From: Thalassospira profundimaris
GTDB lineage: Bacteria > Pseudomonadota > Alphaproteobacteria > Rhodospirillales > Thalassospiraceae
DNA: 64,000 bases
Reading direction: 5' to 3'
Assembly (NCBI RefSeq): GCF_003326755.1
Contig: NZ_JPWH01000011.1
Coordinates: 98,710 to 162,709 of the forward strand
Shown: piece after piece, positions 53,084 through 61,921 of the stretch
Layout of the letters: every line of letters starts with the position of its first letter
Position numbering within the stretch: position 1 is the first letter of the stretch
Notes under the pieces: model-generated
The model's database searches: none
What the model was told of the DNA's origin: nothing
The model's input: only the letters and a program-made list of their open reading frames with translations
Position numbers and translations under genes: made by a program

Positions 53084-55291
53084 ATGATGGTTGAGATAAT
53101 GAAGCGTAACCTGCGGGCTGGCCTGATCGGCATGGCTGTTTTGCTATGTCTTTTTCTGGTTATTATTGTCTTTCGCGGTATTGCGCCGGGATATTATTTT
53201 GAGCAAGACTTTGCCCCGGACGATGAAAAGCAGGACTGGATTGAGGCTTATTCATATCTTCCGATCCTGGTGTTGCATTGGGAAAATGGCGGCGGCCCGG
53301 TTTATTATCTCGATGTCCCGTTCCTGCAATATCTTTATCCGTTTTCCACACGTCTTTCCGGTGCGTTCTACACGGTGCAGGATGGCGCCTTTGTGTTGCT
53401 TCCCCACAGGCAGAAGCAAAAGCAGTTTCATTTTTCGTCCCGCGCTTCAGGGGGTGAAACGGGGATGTATGCCCCTAAAACGTATGTGATTTCAAAGGAT
53501 TCCGGATTTTACGCCCCGGTGATTGAAAAATGGCGCACCGAGAACCGGGCTGCGGAACAGGACTTTGCCGAACTGGAAGCCGTAAAACCCCTGACGGGCG
53601 GGTGGCGAAAAGGCGTTTTCTATAACCGTTTTTCGATTAATGTGCCGATGACATATTTTGCGTCCGATGATGTTTTGCGGGCGACGTCACCGGAAGACAG
53701 GCCCTTGGGGCAAATTGAATTTTATCTAATCCGGTTGTCGTATGAAGACGACATTTATGCCAAATTTTACAGGAAATACAAAAATTTCCGGGATGTGGGC
53801 GATGGCATTCTGGTCGGTCGCAAGGCCGATGGCGGTTATCGGATTATCAAAACGCTAAAGGATGATCAGGAACGATATTTCATTTCGGGAAATGCGGTTG
53901 ATCTGGCCGAGGCCAAGGATTTTGTTGCCATTATAAAATCGGCTGTATCGGGTGATAAGGTAACGGACATTGTGGTGGAGGATTATTTGACCTCGCCCAT
54001 TCCGGATATGTATCCGGATGCACAATCCGGTTTTGAGGAAATGCTGCTGAATCACGTGCAGAATGTTTTGCAGCCGAATGGCTTTTTAACACAGTTCGGG
54101 GAGGACTGGCGGTTTGATCCGGGGGACGAAAATGCGCCAGAATTGCAGGGTTATGTCGAGATTCTTGATGAAAAACGGCTGCGCGAAACGTGGGCTGCTA
54201 TTGACCGGGACTGGAGAGACTATTCCGATGCCAGTGTTTCCAGGAAGAACGGGCGGTTTGAAATTTTCGAGTATTCCATTGGATCAGAGGATCGTTTCGA
54301 GAATAGCTGCGTTGTCAGTTATCTGCTCAAGGCTCAAAAACCGTATCAGGGCAAGGATGTATATCTGAACATATCGGGCGTCTCGAAAAGCCCGAGCTAT
54401 TGCATGGCGATTGCGACGCTGATTGATCAGTCCGATATGTCGTCAGTGCAGAATATTTTTGATGCGTTCGTTGCAAAGCATGGTTCGTCGCGCGTGGGGT
54501 CCTATTACGAGATCGATTCCAATGGGCACGGGCTGCGGCTGCTGGGCGATACGTTGATTACGGCCGATTCAAAGGAAACCGTTGTTGCGTCCGACACGGG
54601 CGAGGTGCTTTTGTCGCTAAAGCCGTCAGACGGTATTTATTTCGACGATGACGGGCGTGTTATTGTGACACGGCGCAAGGGCGAAAAGCTTAAAACCGAA
54701 ATGTATGATGCGCATATGAAGCTGCTTATTCCACCCATCTATGACGACGTGGGGTTTTGGTATAACGGGCAAAATATGACGCAAAGGGATTTTGTCCGGA
54801 TCAAGAATGATCGCAAGGTTGGTTTGTTTGACCTTGATGCCGGAAAGGTTTTTATCGAACCCGGTTATGATGAAATATTTTATTTGGAGGACTGGGGATA
54901 TTATAAGGCGCAACGCGGGAATATAACGACTTTTTTTGATGAAAACGGTGCCGAGGTGATCCCGGGCGGAGCATCAGACTATATATTGGCGCAATCAACG
55001 CGGGGCGGCAAACATGATAATGATTTCATTGCCGTAAAGCGTGTGTCCGACGGAAACTGGGTGTTCCTGACCCGTGTGAAACAGCCTTTGCTTGAGGGGA
55101 CATTTAAAAAGGTCAAGCTCGTTTATAATGTGGGGGATCAGATTTATGAATTGATCCGCACGAATGGCGAGAAGCTTTATGTCAAAGTCAGCGGCCGAGA
55201 TGACGGGTTGCTCCAGTTTTCGCTGAAGGATGCCGACCCCTGTATCAGGGATCATATTTTGAAGCTCGGAAATGCGGCGTGCGGGCCGTAA
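53084..55291 (+). CDS. Large WG-repeat-containing protein with N-terminal anchor
   Basis: This 735-residue protein has one membrane segment near residues 12-32 (LIGMAVLLCLFLVIIVFRG), so most of it is probably periplasmic. Residues 40-470 form domains I do not recognise. The C-terminal part has WG-repeat-like units (RKVGLFDLDAGKVFIEPGYDEIFYLEDWGYYKAQRG in two pieces, IPPIYDDVGFWYNG), suggesting a beta-propeller-like or interaction region. Only Cys pairs near the C-terminus stand out. Codon use seems slightly AT-richer than that of neighbours. The function is unknown. Confidence 0.65.
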   Translation: MMVEIMKRNLRAGLIGMAVLLCLFLVIIVFRGIAPGYYFEQDFAPDDEKQDWIEAYSYLPILVLHWENGGGPVYYLDVPFLQYLYPFSTRLSGAFYTVQDGAFVLLPHRQKQKQFHFSSRASGGETGMYAPKTYVISKDSGFYAPVIEKWRTENRAAEQDFAELEAVKPLTGGWRKGVFYNRFSINVPMTYFASDDVLRATSPEDRPLGQIEFYLIRLSYEDDIYAKFYRKYKNFRDVGDGILVGRKADGGYRIIKTLKDDQERYFISGNAVDLAEAKDFVAIIKSAVSGDKVTDIVVEDYLTSPIPDMYPDAQSGFEEMLLNHVQNVLQPNGFLTQFGEDWRFDPGDENAPELQGYVEILDEKRLRETWAAIDRDWRDYSDASVSRKNGRFEIFEYSIGSEDRFENSCVVSYLLKAQKPYQGKDVYLNISGVSKSPSYCMAIATLIDQSDMSSVQNIFDAFVAKHGSSRVGSYYEIDSNGHGLRLLGDTLITADSKETVVASDTGEVLLSLKPSDGIYFDDDGRVIVTRRKGEKLKTEMYDAHMKLLIPPIYDDVGFWYNGQNMTQRDFVRIKNDRKVGLFDLDAGKVFIEPGYDEIFYLEDWGYYKAQRGNITTFFDENGAEVIPGGASDYILAQSTRGGKHDNDFIAVKRVSDGNWVFLTRVKQPLLEGTFKKVKLVYNVGDQIYELIRTNGEKLYVKVSGRDDGLLQFSLKDADPCIRDHILKLGNAACGP

Positions 55292-55307
55292 TGTAACGGC
55301 CATCAAC

Positions 55308-55847
55308 TTAAAGGGAAGGGTGCTGTTGGGCATCTTTCCTTAACCGCCAGATCGTGACCAGATTCATGATCATCACCAGGGCTTCGGCGATTATGCCGCC
55401 AATGGCCCCGGCGACAAGGTTGCTGAGCACCCAGAAAAAGGCCGCTGTAAACAGCCACCAGCGCAGCACAATGCCATGAAAAAGGAACATGGCAATGGTG
55501 CCCAGCAGCCCGGCGATCAGGGCAGGGGCGTCGCTCCATCCCTGCCAGGTGAAACAGGCGGCGATGATGGTCAGCAAAAGCAGGCTGATCATGACCGGGT
55601 AATTGCCGTGATAATGGCGTGCCAGCAGGATGCGCAAAATGACAATCCCGGTCATGGCACTGGCAACCCAGCTTCCCAGCAGGGCAAATTGTGCCACCAC
55701 AGCGGTATTTGCCGCCATTAGAATAAGCAACAGTTTGCGGTCATCCTTGCTGGCGAAACCGGCAATGAACAGGCCGAGAGCGATGAAACTGGCGATCTGC
55801 CCCAAAAGCCAGCGCGGGGTTGCGTCATTAAGGAAGGTTTCAGGCAT
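55308..55847 (-). CDS. YgjV-family inner-membrane protein
   Basis: This 179-residue protein has about six hydrophobic segments and the YgjV-like pattern WLLGQIASFIALGLFIAGF, NTAVVAQFALLGSWVASAMTGIVILR and FFWVLSNLVAGAIGGIIAEALVMIMNL in parts. The role of YgjV is unknown. I chose ATG 55847 (MPETFLND). Its 3' end abuts the convergent WG-repeat gene, 16 bases away. Confidence 0.75.
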   Translation of the reverse strand: MPETFLNDATPRWLLGQIASFIALGLFIAGFASKDDRKLLLILMAANTAVVAQFALLGSWVASAMTGIVILRILLARHYHGNYPVMISLLLLTIIAACFTWQGWSDAPALIAGLLGTIAMFLFHGIVLRWWLFTAAFFWVLSNLVAGAIGGIIAEALVMIMNLVTIWRLRKDAQQHPSL

Positions 55848-55907
55848 GAATGATCCGCATAGTATGGCGTGACGTGGTGTGACGGGGTGGTGGCATATCT
55901 CCAAAAG

Positions 55908-55939
55908 GCAAAAGCCGACGGGATGGTGTCGGCTTTTGC
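55908..55939 (-). terminator. Terminator of the aminotransferase gene
   Basis: The 12-base arms GCAAAAGCCGAC and GTCGGCTTTTGC are perfect. TTTT follows on the minus strand. It lies 31 bases after the stop of the aminotransferase gene at 55971. Confidence 0.85.
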
Positions 55940-55970
55940 GCGTGGAATATGAAAGGGTGTTGGGGCCGGG

Positions 55971-56831
55971 TTAGCTGGCTTCGCTAAAAGCCCAATAAAG
56001 TTCCTGGGCGCGTTTGGTGAGCGGGCCGGGCTGGAGGTTGCGGTCGTCGAGTTTCACACAGGGGGCGACCTTGTAGAAATTGCCGGTGCCAAAGATTTCG
56101 TCGGCATTTTCTAGTTCGCTGTATTTCACGGCTTTTTCGACAACGGTGATGCCATCATCCGTAAGCAACTGGATCACGCGCTGGCGGGTCAGGCCATTAA
56201 GGAAGGTGCCGTTAATGGCCGGGGTGTAAACGGTGCCATCCTTGGCGAAAAACAGGTTGGCATAGGAAAATTCGGCAACGTGGCCCATCGGGTCGAGCAT
56301 GACGCCGGTATCAAAACCGCTTTGTTTGGCTTCGTTGACTGCACGGCCGACATTGGGATAGAGGCAGGAAGCCTTGGCCTCTGTCGGGGCGGTTTCGGGG
56401 GAAGGGCGGCGGAAACTGGATTTTCGCGCGCTAAAGCCGGTTTTAATCGCATCGGGCAGGGCGCTTTCGTTAATGCAGAGCACAAACTGGGCGCTGTCGG
56501 CATCCGGTGCCAAAAAGCCGGTTTCGCCGTAAATGATCGGTTTGATGTAAAGCGCAACATCGGGATTAAATTTGGTCAGCCCCTCGGCAACCAGCGCGAG
56601 GATTTCATCGACTGTGATGGTCGGTTCGAGCCCCATAAGGCGCGCGGATTGAAGGACGCGGGCGCAATGGGGGCGGAGGTCCGGCGTTTTGCCATTGATG
56701 CGGCGCGCACCGTCAAACACGGTGGAAGACATCCACATGCCATGTGTTGCCGGGCCGATAATGGCCGGGTTGCCTTCGTGCCAGGTACCCTGATGCCAGG
56801 TCCAGGTTTTGGAAGGGGTGGCGTTACCCAT
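55971..56831 (-). CDS. Branched-chain-amino-acid aminotransferase-like (PLP fold type IV)
   Basis: This 286-residue class IV aminotransferase has GMWMSSTVFDGARRINGK near the N-terminus, the Schiff-base Lys probably in KASCLYPNVGRAVNEAKQSGFD, and EFSYANLFFAKDGTVYTPAINGTFLNGLTRQRVI in two stretches, which holds the PLP-contacting residues. Members transfer amino groups of Leu/Ile/Val or D-amino acids; the exact substrate is uncertain because this type also includes D-Ala and aminodeoxychorismate-lyase-like enzymes. I chose ATG 56831. It is divergent from the LacI gene and a LacI-type box lies between them. Confidence 0.85.
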   Translation of the reverse strand: MGNATPSKTWTWHQGTWHEGNPAIIGPATHGMWMSSTVFDGARRINGKTPDLRPHCARVLQSARLMGLEPTITVDEILALVAEGLTKFNPDVALYIKPIIYGETGFLAPDADSAQFVLCINESALPDAIKTGFSARKSSFRRPSPETAPTEAKASCLYPNVGRAVNEAKQSGFDTGVMLDPMGHVAEFSYANLFFAKDGTVYTPAINGTFLNGLTRQRVIQLLTDDGITVVEKAVKYSELENADEIFGTGNFYKVAPCVKLDDRNLQPGPLTKRAQELYWAFSEAS

Positions 56832-56990
56832 TTTGTTGTCTCCTGATTTCTTTATTGTCGGGCAGGTCAAACTGCGCGCCGGTGGGGCAAAGAATATGAG
56901 GAAACAAGCATAGATTTTTTAACCGGCTGTGGTCAAAGAAAACTGACGATGTGCCCTGCATCCTGTGGATGTGGTTTTCTGGCGCAATGC

Positions 56991-57006
56991 GCGCACACGT
57001 GTGCGC
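56991..57006. promoter_or_regulatory. LacI-type operator box upstream of the LacI gene
   Basis: A 16-base perfect palindrome, GCGCACACGTGTGCGC, contains the 12-base core GCACACGTGTGC that also occurs twice before the ABC operon. It lies in the region between the divergent aminotransferase and LacI genes and suggests autoregulation, and possibly control of the aminotransferase. Confidence 0.75.
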
Positions 57007-57152
57007 TTGTGCGCAAAACAATAAAGTCATACAAATTGGGCTGGCACGGGACTGGCATGGGACCGGCATGGGGCTGGCCGGAAAGGACGAGCCCACATGA
57101 ATGGTTCATATGCCGGGTGGTTGGCGGATGATCAAGCGCGGGAGTTTTTGGC

Positions 57153-58205
57153 GTGGGTGATGAGCAGCAAAGGCCAGATAAAATAAATACCAGCCCGGAT
57201 CATCGGGGCGTCACATCGGCCGATGTGGCGCGGGAGGCGGGCGTTGCACGATCAACGGTGTCGCGGTGCCTGTCGGGCGACGGGCGGATTTCCGAGGAAA
57301 CCCGCCAGCGGGTTTTGGAAACGGCCGAGCGGCTGGGATACCAGATTAACCAGATTGCGCGGTCGATGAACCGGCGCAAAAGCGACCTGGTCGGGCTGGT
57401 GACATCGGGGCTGCAAGACCCGTTTCGGGTGCAGTTTTTGCACCATTTGATCAGTGCGATCCAGAAAATTGGCTATCGGCCCCTGGTGATTGATGTGTCC
57501 GAGCCCGAGCATATGTCGCGGTCCATGCTGCATTTATTGCAATATCAGGTGGCCGGGGTTGTGGTGACATCGGGAAGCCCGTCGCCGGAGATTGGGCAGC
57601 ATTTTATTCGCCGCAATGTGCCCGTGGTGCTGGTGAACCGGGCCGGGTTGCTGGAAGGGGCGGATGTGGTGAATTGCGATAATGAAGCCGGTGGTCGCCT
57701 GGCCGCCGAAGCCCTGCTGGCGGCAGGCAAACACCATTTGGGTTTTTTGAATATGAGCGGCGGTACCTATAGCGGTAATGCCCGCGGGGAGGCCTTTGTT
57801 GCCGCCATTGCGCCGCGCCTTGCCAGTGGCGAGGTCCGTTTTACGCCGCTGGGCTGCAGGAGTGCGGATTATGACGGCGGATTTCAGGCCGGGCTGGAGA
57901 TTTTGGGCCGCCCGGATGCACCAGATGGCATTTTTTGCGGCAAGGACCATATCGCGCTGGGCCTGATGGATGCGGCGCGTTTTGAACTGGGATTGAAAGT
58001 TCCCCAGGATCTGGCGGTGGTGGGGTTTGACGATATTACCGCGAGCAGCCAGCGGGCCTACGACTTAACAACCATCCGGCAAAGTGCGCAAGATTTGGCC
58101 GAATTAACCGTTTCGCGGCTGGCCCGGTTTATGACGGGGCCTGACGGCAGGGGGATGAAACGTGCGGTTTTACCTGTTGAGCTGATCCGCCGGACAAGTG
58201 CCTGA
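57153..58205 (+). CDS. LacI-family transcriptional regulator
   Basis: This 350-residue protein has the LacI helix-turn-helix (SADVAREAGVARSTVSRCLSGDGRISEETRQRVLE, residues about 20-55) and hinge (QIARSMNRRKSDLVGLV), then a periplasmic-binding-protein-like ligand domain (GVVVTSGSPSPEIGQHFIRRNVPVVLVNR). It begins with GTG, with GGGAG upstream. It probably binds the GCACACGTGTGC palindromes before its own gene and before the ABC transporter genes downstream. The ligand is probably the transported sugar or its phosphate. Confidence 0.9.
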   Translation: MGDEQQRPDKINTSPDHRGVTSADVAREAGVARSTVSRCLSGDGRISEETRQRVLETAERLGYQINQIARSMNRRKSDLVGLVTSGLQDPFRVQFLHHLISAIQKIGYRPLVIDVSEPEHMSRSMLHLLQYQVAGVVVTSGSPSPEIGQHFIRRNVPVVLVNRAGLLEGADVVNCDNEAGGRLAAEALLAAGKHHLGFLNMSGGTYSGNARGEAFVAAIAPRLASGEVRFTPLGCRSADYDGGFQAGLEILGRPDAPDGIFCGKDHIALGLMDAARFELGLKVPQDLAVVGFDDITASSQRAYDLTTIRQSAQDLAELTVSRLARFMTGPDGRGMKRAVLPVELIRRTSA

Positions 58206-58292
58206 CGGGCAGGCGGTGCAATATAGCACCGTTTAAGAAATGGGCTGAATTACTGTGACTCGTTGATATTTGGCGTCTTTGAATGTAGATGC

Positions 58293-58304
58293 GCACACGT
58301 GTGC
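58293..58304. promoter_or_regulatory. LacI-type operator box 1 of the ABC operon
   Basis: The 12-base perfect palindrome GCACACGTGTGC, flanked by ATGC on the left, lies in the 342-bp intergenic region after the LacI gene. It is 244 bases before the binding-protein start. It matches the box upstream of the regulator gene exactly. The rest of this intergenic region is AT-rich, with no other gene. Confidence 0.75.
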
Positions 58305-58500
58305 ATTTGAGGATGGCCTGAAACCGGATAGTTTGAGTGGTCCCTGGAGCATTTGGCTGTTAAATCCCGATAAGAAAACAGTATATAAAACAGATATTTA
58401 CAATTTTTGTTACATTTTTATGACAGAGAAATGGAATTTATCTGTCAATCGATAACGAAATTGGGTTATTTATTCCAATGTGGAAGCGCAAACGAGTAGC

Positions 58501-58512
58501 GCACACGTGTGC
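58501..58512. promoter_or_regulatory. LacI-type operator box 2 of the ABC operon
   Basis: This second copy of GCACACGTGTGC lies 36 bases before the binding-protein start, in the position of a repressor site over the promoter or leader. Its distance of 208 bases from box 1 could permit looping by a tetrameric LacI-type protein. Confidence 0.75.
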
Positions 58513-58547
58513 ATTCAACGAAATGCGACTGAATCGGGAGGATTCCA

Positions 58548-59579
58548 ATGAAACTGAAGACAATTCTGCTGGGGAGCGCCTTTGCGGCCGGTGCCCTGAC
58601 TTTTAGCCTGTCCGCCGAGGCGGCGGGCCGTTTGAATGTTGTATGTTCGGCCGATAATGCCTGGTGCGAACTGATGGAAGCCGAGTTCGAGAAAAAATAC
58701 GATATTGATGTATCGATGGTGCGCAAAAGCTCTGGCGAGGCCTATGCCCAGGTGCGTGCCGAAGCCCGCAACCCGAAGCTTGATATCTGGTGGGCGGGCA
58801 CGGGCGACCCGCATTTGCAGGCTGCGGCCGAAGGCCTGACGACGGAATACAAATCGCCCTTGCTGGATAATTTGCAGGATTGGGCGAAACGCCAGGCCGA
58901 GAATGCCAATTTCCGCACTGTGGGCGTTTATGCCGGCGCACTTGGCATTGGCTATAATACCGACCTTTTAAAAAGCAAGGGCCTGCCCGCCCCGAAATGC
59001 TGGAAGGATTTGGCGAACCCGGCCTATAAGGGCGAAATCCAGGTGGCAAACCCCAATTCATCGGGGACGTCCTATACCGCGCTGGCAACCCTGGTGCAGC
59101 TGTTTGGCGAGGAAGAGGCGTTTAAATTCCTCAAGGACATGCACAGGAATGTGAACCAGTATACCAAGTCCGGTTCTGCCCCGATCAAGGCGGCCGCGAT
59201 TGGCGAAACCACCATTGCCATTACTTTTATGCACGACATGGTGACGCAAAAAGAACAGGGTGCGCCGATTGAAATCGTTTCGCCCTGCGAGGGGACGGGC
59301 TATGAAGTGGGATCGATGAGCATCATCAAGGGGGCACGCAACCTTGAGAATGCCAAGATCTGGTATGAATTTGCGTTAAGTGCCGAAGCACAATCGATGG
59401 CGGAAAAGGCCGGATCCTATCAGGTGCCGTCCAACAAAGATGCCACGGTGCCGGAAAATGCCCCGCGCCTGACGGACATCAAGCTGATCGATTACGATTT
59501 TGCCAAATATGGTTCGGAGAAGACCCGCCGTCACCTGTTGTCGCGCTGGGATGAAGAAGTGAAAACAGCGCCGCAATAA
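58548..59579 (+). CDS. AfuA/FbpA-type ABC substrate-binding protein
   Basis: This 343-residue protein has a signal peptide (residues 1-26, ending AEA) and a type II binding-protein fold like iron(III), phosphonate and sugar-phosphate binders: SSGEAYAQVRAEARNPKLDIWWAGTGDP in two pieces, GALGIGYNTDLLKSKGLPAPKCWKDL, IAITFMHDM. The Tyr-Tyr pair used by FbpA to bind iron is not seen. With a LacI regulator and an IMPase-family phosphatase in the operon, a sugar-phosphate or polyol-phosphate ligand, as for AfuA, is more likely. Ribosome site GGGAGGA. It is first in the operon. Confidence 0.85.
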   Translation: MKLKTILLGSAFAAGALTFSLSAEAAGRLNVVCSADNAWCELMEAEFEKKYDIDVSMVRKSSGEAYAQVRAEARNPKLDIWWAGTGDPHLQAAAEGLTTEYKSPLLDNLQDWAKRQAENANFRTVGVYAGALGIGYNTDLLKSKGLPAPKCWKDLANPAYKGEIQVANPNSSGTSYTALATLVQLFGEEEAFKFLKDMHRNVNQYTKSGSAPIKAAAIGETTIAITFMHDMVTQKEQGAPIEIVSPCEGTGYEVGSMSIIKGARNLENAKIWYEFALSAEAQSMAEKAGSYQVPSNKDATVPENAPRLTDIKLIDYDFAKYGSEKTRRHLLSRWDEEVKTAPQ

Positions 59580-59683
59580 GTGCGTTGTTGCTTCTGTTTT
59601 GGGTGTGGAAGGGCGGGTTTGCCTGCCTTTCCTGCTGCCTGATTATTTTCCCGAGATATGATTTTTAAACAGGAGACTGCCCC

Positions 59684-61921
59684 GTGCGCCGACTGTTGTG
59701 GTTCTGGCTGTCGATCGGCTGGATCGGATTTGTCATATTGCCGTGGTACCAGCAGGAATATGGTTTCTGGACGCTGGAATGGCTGACGGATGGCTATCCG
59801 TTTTATGGCGACTATGCCCCGGCGATTTTGCAGGGTTTTGTGTATGACAGGCCGTGGCTGTTGCCGGTTGCAATATGTTTGATTGCCCCGCTGGCCGTGA
59901 TTGGCCGACCGCGCCAGGACCCGGTTTTTGGCAGGGTGCTGATTGCATCGGGCGCACTTGGCCTTGGCTATATGCTGGCACAGGGATTTGCCATTGGTGT
60001 TTTCGGGTTCAATTACGCCTGGCTGACCAGCCTGTTTGGCGAAATGGATGTTCGCCAATATGGCCTGGGATATGGCGCGCTGTTTTGTGCGGCCAGTTTT
60101 GTGGTGCTGTTTTGTGCCGGGCTGGCGGCGCGCGGCACCATGCGCGGGGATGTGTTTGTGACAACCGCGATTGGCACCATCATTGTGCTGGTGGCGACAT
60201 TTGTGTTTTTCCCGGTTTCACGCATTTTGATGAGCGCCTTTGTCGATATGGACGGTGCGCTTTCGGGTGCGGCCTTTATGCGCAATTTTGTCTCGCCCAC
60301 GGTGTGGGGACTGGGATGTTTTGCCGGGGGTGTTTGCGGGGTGGCGTGGAATACGGCCATTCTGGCGATATTGACGGCAAGTTCGACAACGTTATTGGGG
60401 CTGGCCTTTGCGCTGGTGGTGACACGAACAGGGTTTCGCTGGAAAAAATCGCTGCGCGTTTTAACGGTGCTGCCGATTATTACCCCGCCTTTCGTGATTG
60501 GTTTGGCCCTTATCCTTCTTTTTGGCAGATCGGGAACTGTAACGCAGTTTATTGCTGATCTCCTCGGGGTGGAGGCAGGTCGGTGGTTATATGGCCTCCC
60601 TGGAATATGGCTTGCCCAGACCTTGTCCTTCACCCCGATTTCTTTTCTGGTTTTGATAGGCGTTGTCGAGGGTGTCAGCCCGTCGATGGAGGAAGCATCG
60701 CAAACCCTGCGGGCGGATCGGTGGCAGACATTTGTCAATGTGTCGCTGCCCTTGATGCGGCCGGGCCTTGCCAATGCGTTTTTGCTGGCCTTTATCGAAA
60801 GCATGGCCGATTTCGGCAATCCGATGGTTTTGGGCGGCAATTACGAGGTTTTATCGACCGATATTTTCTTTGCCATTGTCGGTGCACAAAATGACCAGGG
60901 CCGGGCGGCAGTGCTGGCGATTATTCTGCTGGTCTTTACACTTTCGGCCTTTGCCGCACAGCGTTTCTGGCTGGGTAAAAAATCCTACGCCACGGTTTCG
61001 GGCAAGGCCGATAATGGCGCGCATGTGGGGCTAAGCACCGGTTTGCGCCGGGTATGTTATGGCACGGCCATTCCCTGGGCGCTGTTTACCATTGTCATTT
61101 ACGGCATGATTTTCTTTGGTGCCTTTGTCAAACGCTGGGGTTTTGATAACAGCCTGACGCTGGATAACTATGTTGAGGCCTTTGGCATTGGCTGGAGCGA
61201 CCACGGCATCGTTTGGGCCGGGGCGGCGTGGGATTCATTCTGGACGACGTTGAATATTTCGATCCTGGCGGCCCCCTTGACGGCGGCAGTTGGTTTGACG
61301 ACGGCCTATTTGCTGGTGCGGCAAAATTTCAGGGGCAAAAATGCCTTTGAATTTGGCACGATGCTGAGCTTTGCCATCCCCGGCACGGTGATTGGGGTGA
61401 GTTATATTCTGGCCTTTAACGTGCCGCCGCTGGAATTGACCGGCACGGGTGTGATCCTCGTGATCTGCTTTGTGTTTCGCAATATGCCCGTCGGGGTACG
61501 TGGCGGGATTGCAGCGATGAGCCAGCTTGACAAAAGCCTGGATGAAGCCTCCCTCACATTGGGGGCGAACAGCTTTACGACCTTTCGCAAGGTGATATTG
61601 CCGCTGTTGCGCCCGGCCATTGTTGCCGCACTTGTTTACAGCTTTGTGCGTGCGATTACGTCGGTCAGTGCCGTGATCTTTCTGGTCAGTGCGGACCATA
61701 ACATGGCGACATCCTACATTATCGGGCTGGTGGAAAACGGGCGTTATGGCGTGGCGATTGCTTATTGCAGCGTGCTGATCCTGGTGATGCTGACGGTGAT
61801 TGTCGTGGTGCAGGGGTTGATTGGCAAACGCAAGCTGCGCCGCGAAGACCGGGTTGCCAGCGATACAACGACAACAGGCGGGAAAACTGCCCTGAATGGC
61901 TTACGGGAGAAACATTCATGA
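59684..61921 (+). CDS. AfuB/FbpB-type ABC permease (fused double permease)
   Basis: This 745-residue membrane protein is two BPD_transp_1 permease halves in one chain, as in AfuB. Each half has the EAA loop (PSMEEASQTLRADRWQTFVNVSLPLMRPG in the first, DKSLDEASLTLGANSFTTFRKVILPLLRPA in the second). The N-terminal 170 residues add about five hydrophobic segments. It starts with GTG after CAGGAG. It is 104 bases after the binding-protein gene and overlaps the ATPase gene by 4 bases. Confidence 0.92.
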   Translation: MRRLLWFWLSIGWIGFVILPWYQQEYGFWTLEWLTDGYPFYGDYAPAILQGFVYDRPWLLPVAICLIAPLAVIGRPRQDPVFGRVLIASGALGLGYMLAQGFAIGVFGFNYAWLTSLFGEMDVRQYGLGYGALFCAASFVVLFCAGLAARGTMRGDVFVTTAIGTIIVLVATFVFFPVSRILMSAFVDMDGALSGAAFMRNFVSPTVWGLGCFAGGVCGVAWNTAILAILTASSTTLLGLAFALVVTRTGFRWKKSLRVLTVLPIITPPFVIGLALILLFGRSGTVTQFIADLLGVEAGRWLYGLPGIWLAQTLSFTPISFLVLIGVVEGVSPSMEEASQTLRADRWQTFVNVSLPLMRPGLANAFLLAFIESMADFGNPMVLGGNYEVLSTDIFFAIVGAQNDQGRAAVLAIILLVFTLSAFAAQRFWLGKKSYATVSGKADNGAHVGLSTGLRRVCYGTAIPWALFTIVIYGMIFFGAFVKRWGFDNSLTLDNYVEAFGIGWSDHGIVWAGAAWDSFWTTLNISILAAPLTAAVGLTTAYLLVRQNFRGKNAFEFGTMLSFAIPGTVIGVSYILAFNVPPLELTGTGVILVICFVFRNMPVGVRGGIAAMSQLDKSLDEASLTLGANSFTTFRKVILPLLRPAIVAALVYSFVRAITSVSAVIFLVSADHNMATSYIIGLVENGRYGVAIAYCSVLILVMLTVIVVVQGLIGKRKLRREDRVASDTTTTGGKTALNGLREKHS

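Noticed and set aside
61765..61917. Upstream extension of the ABC ATPase frame
   Set aside because: It lies inside the permease gene; the ATGA overlap gives a normal start at 61918.
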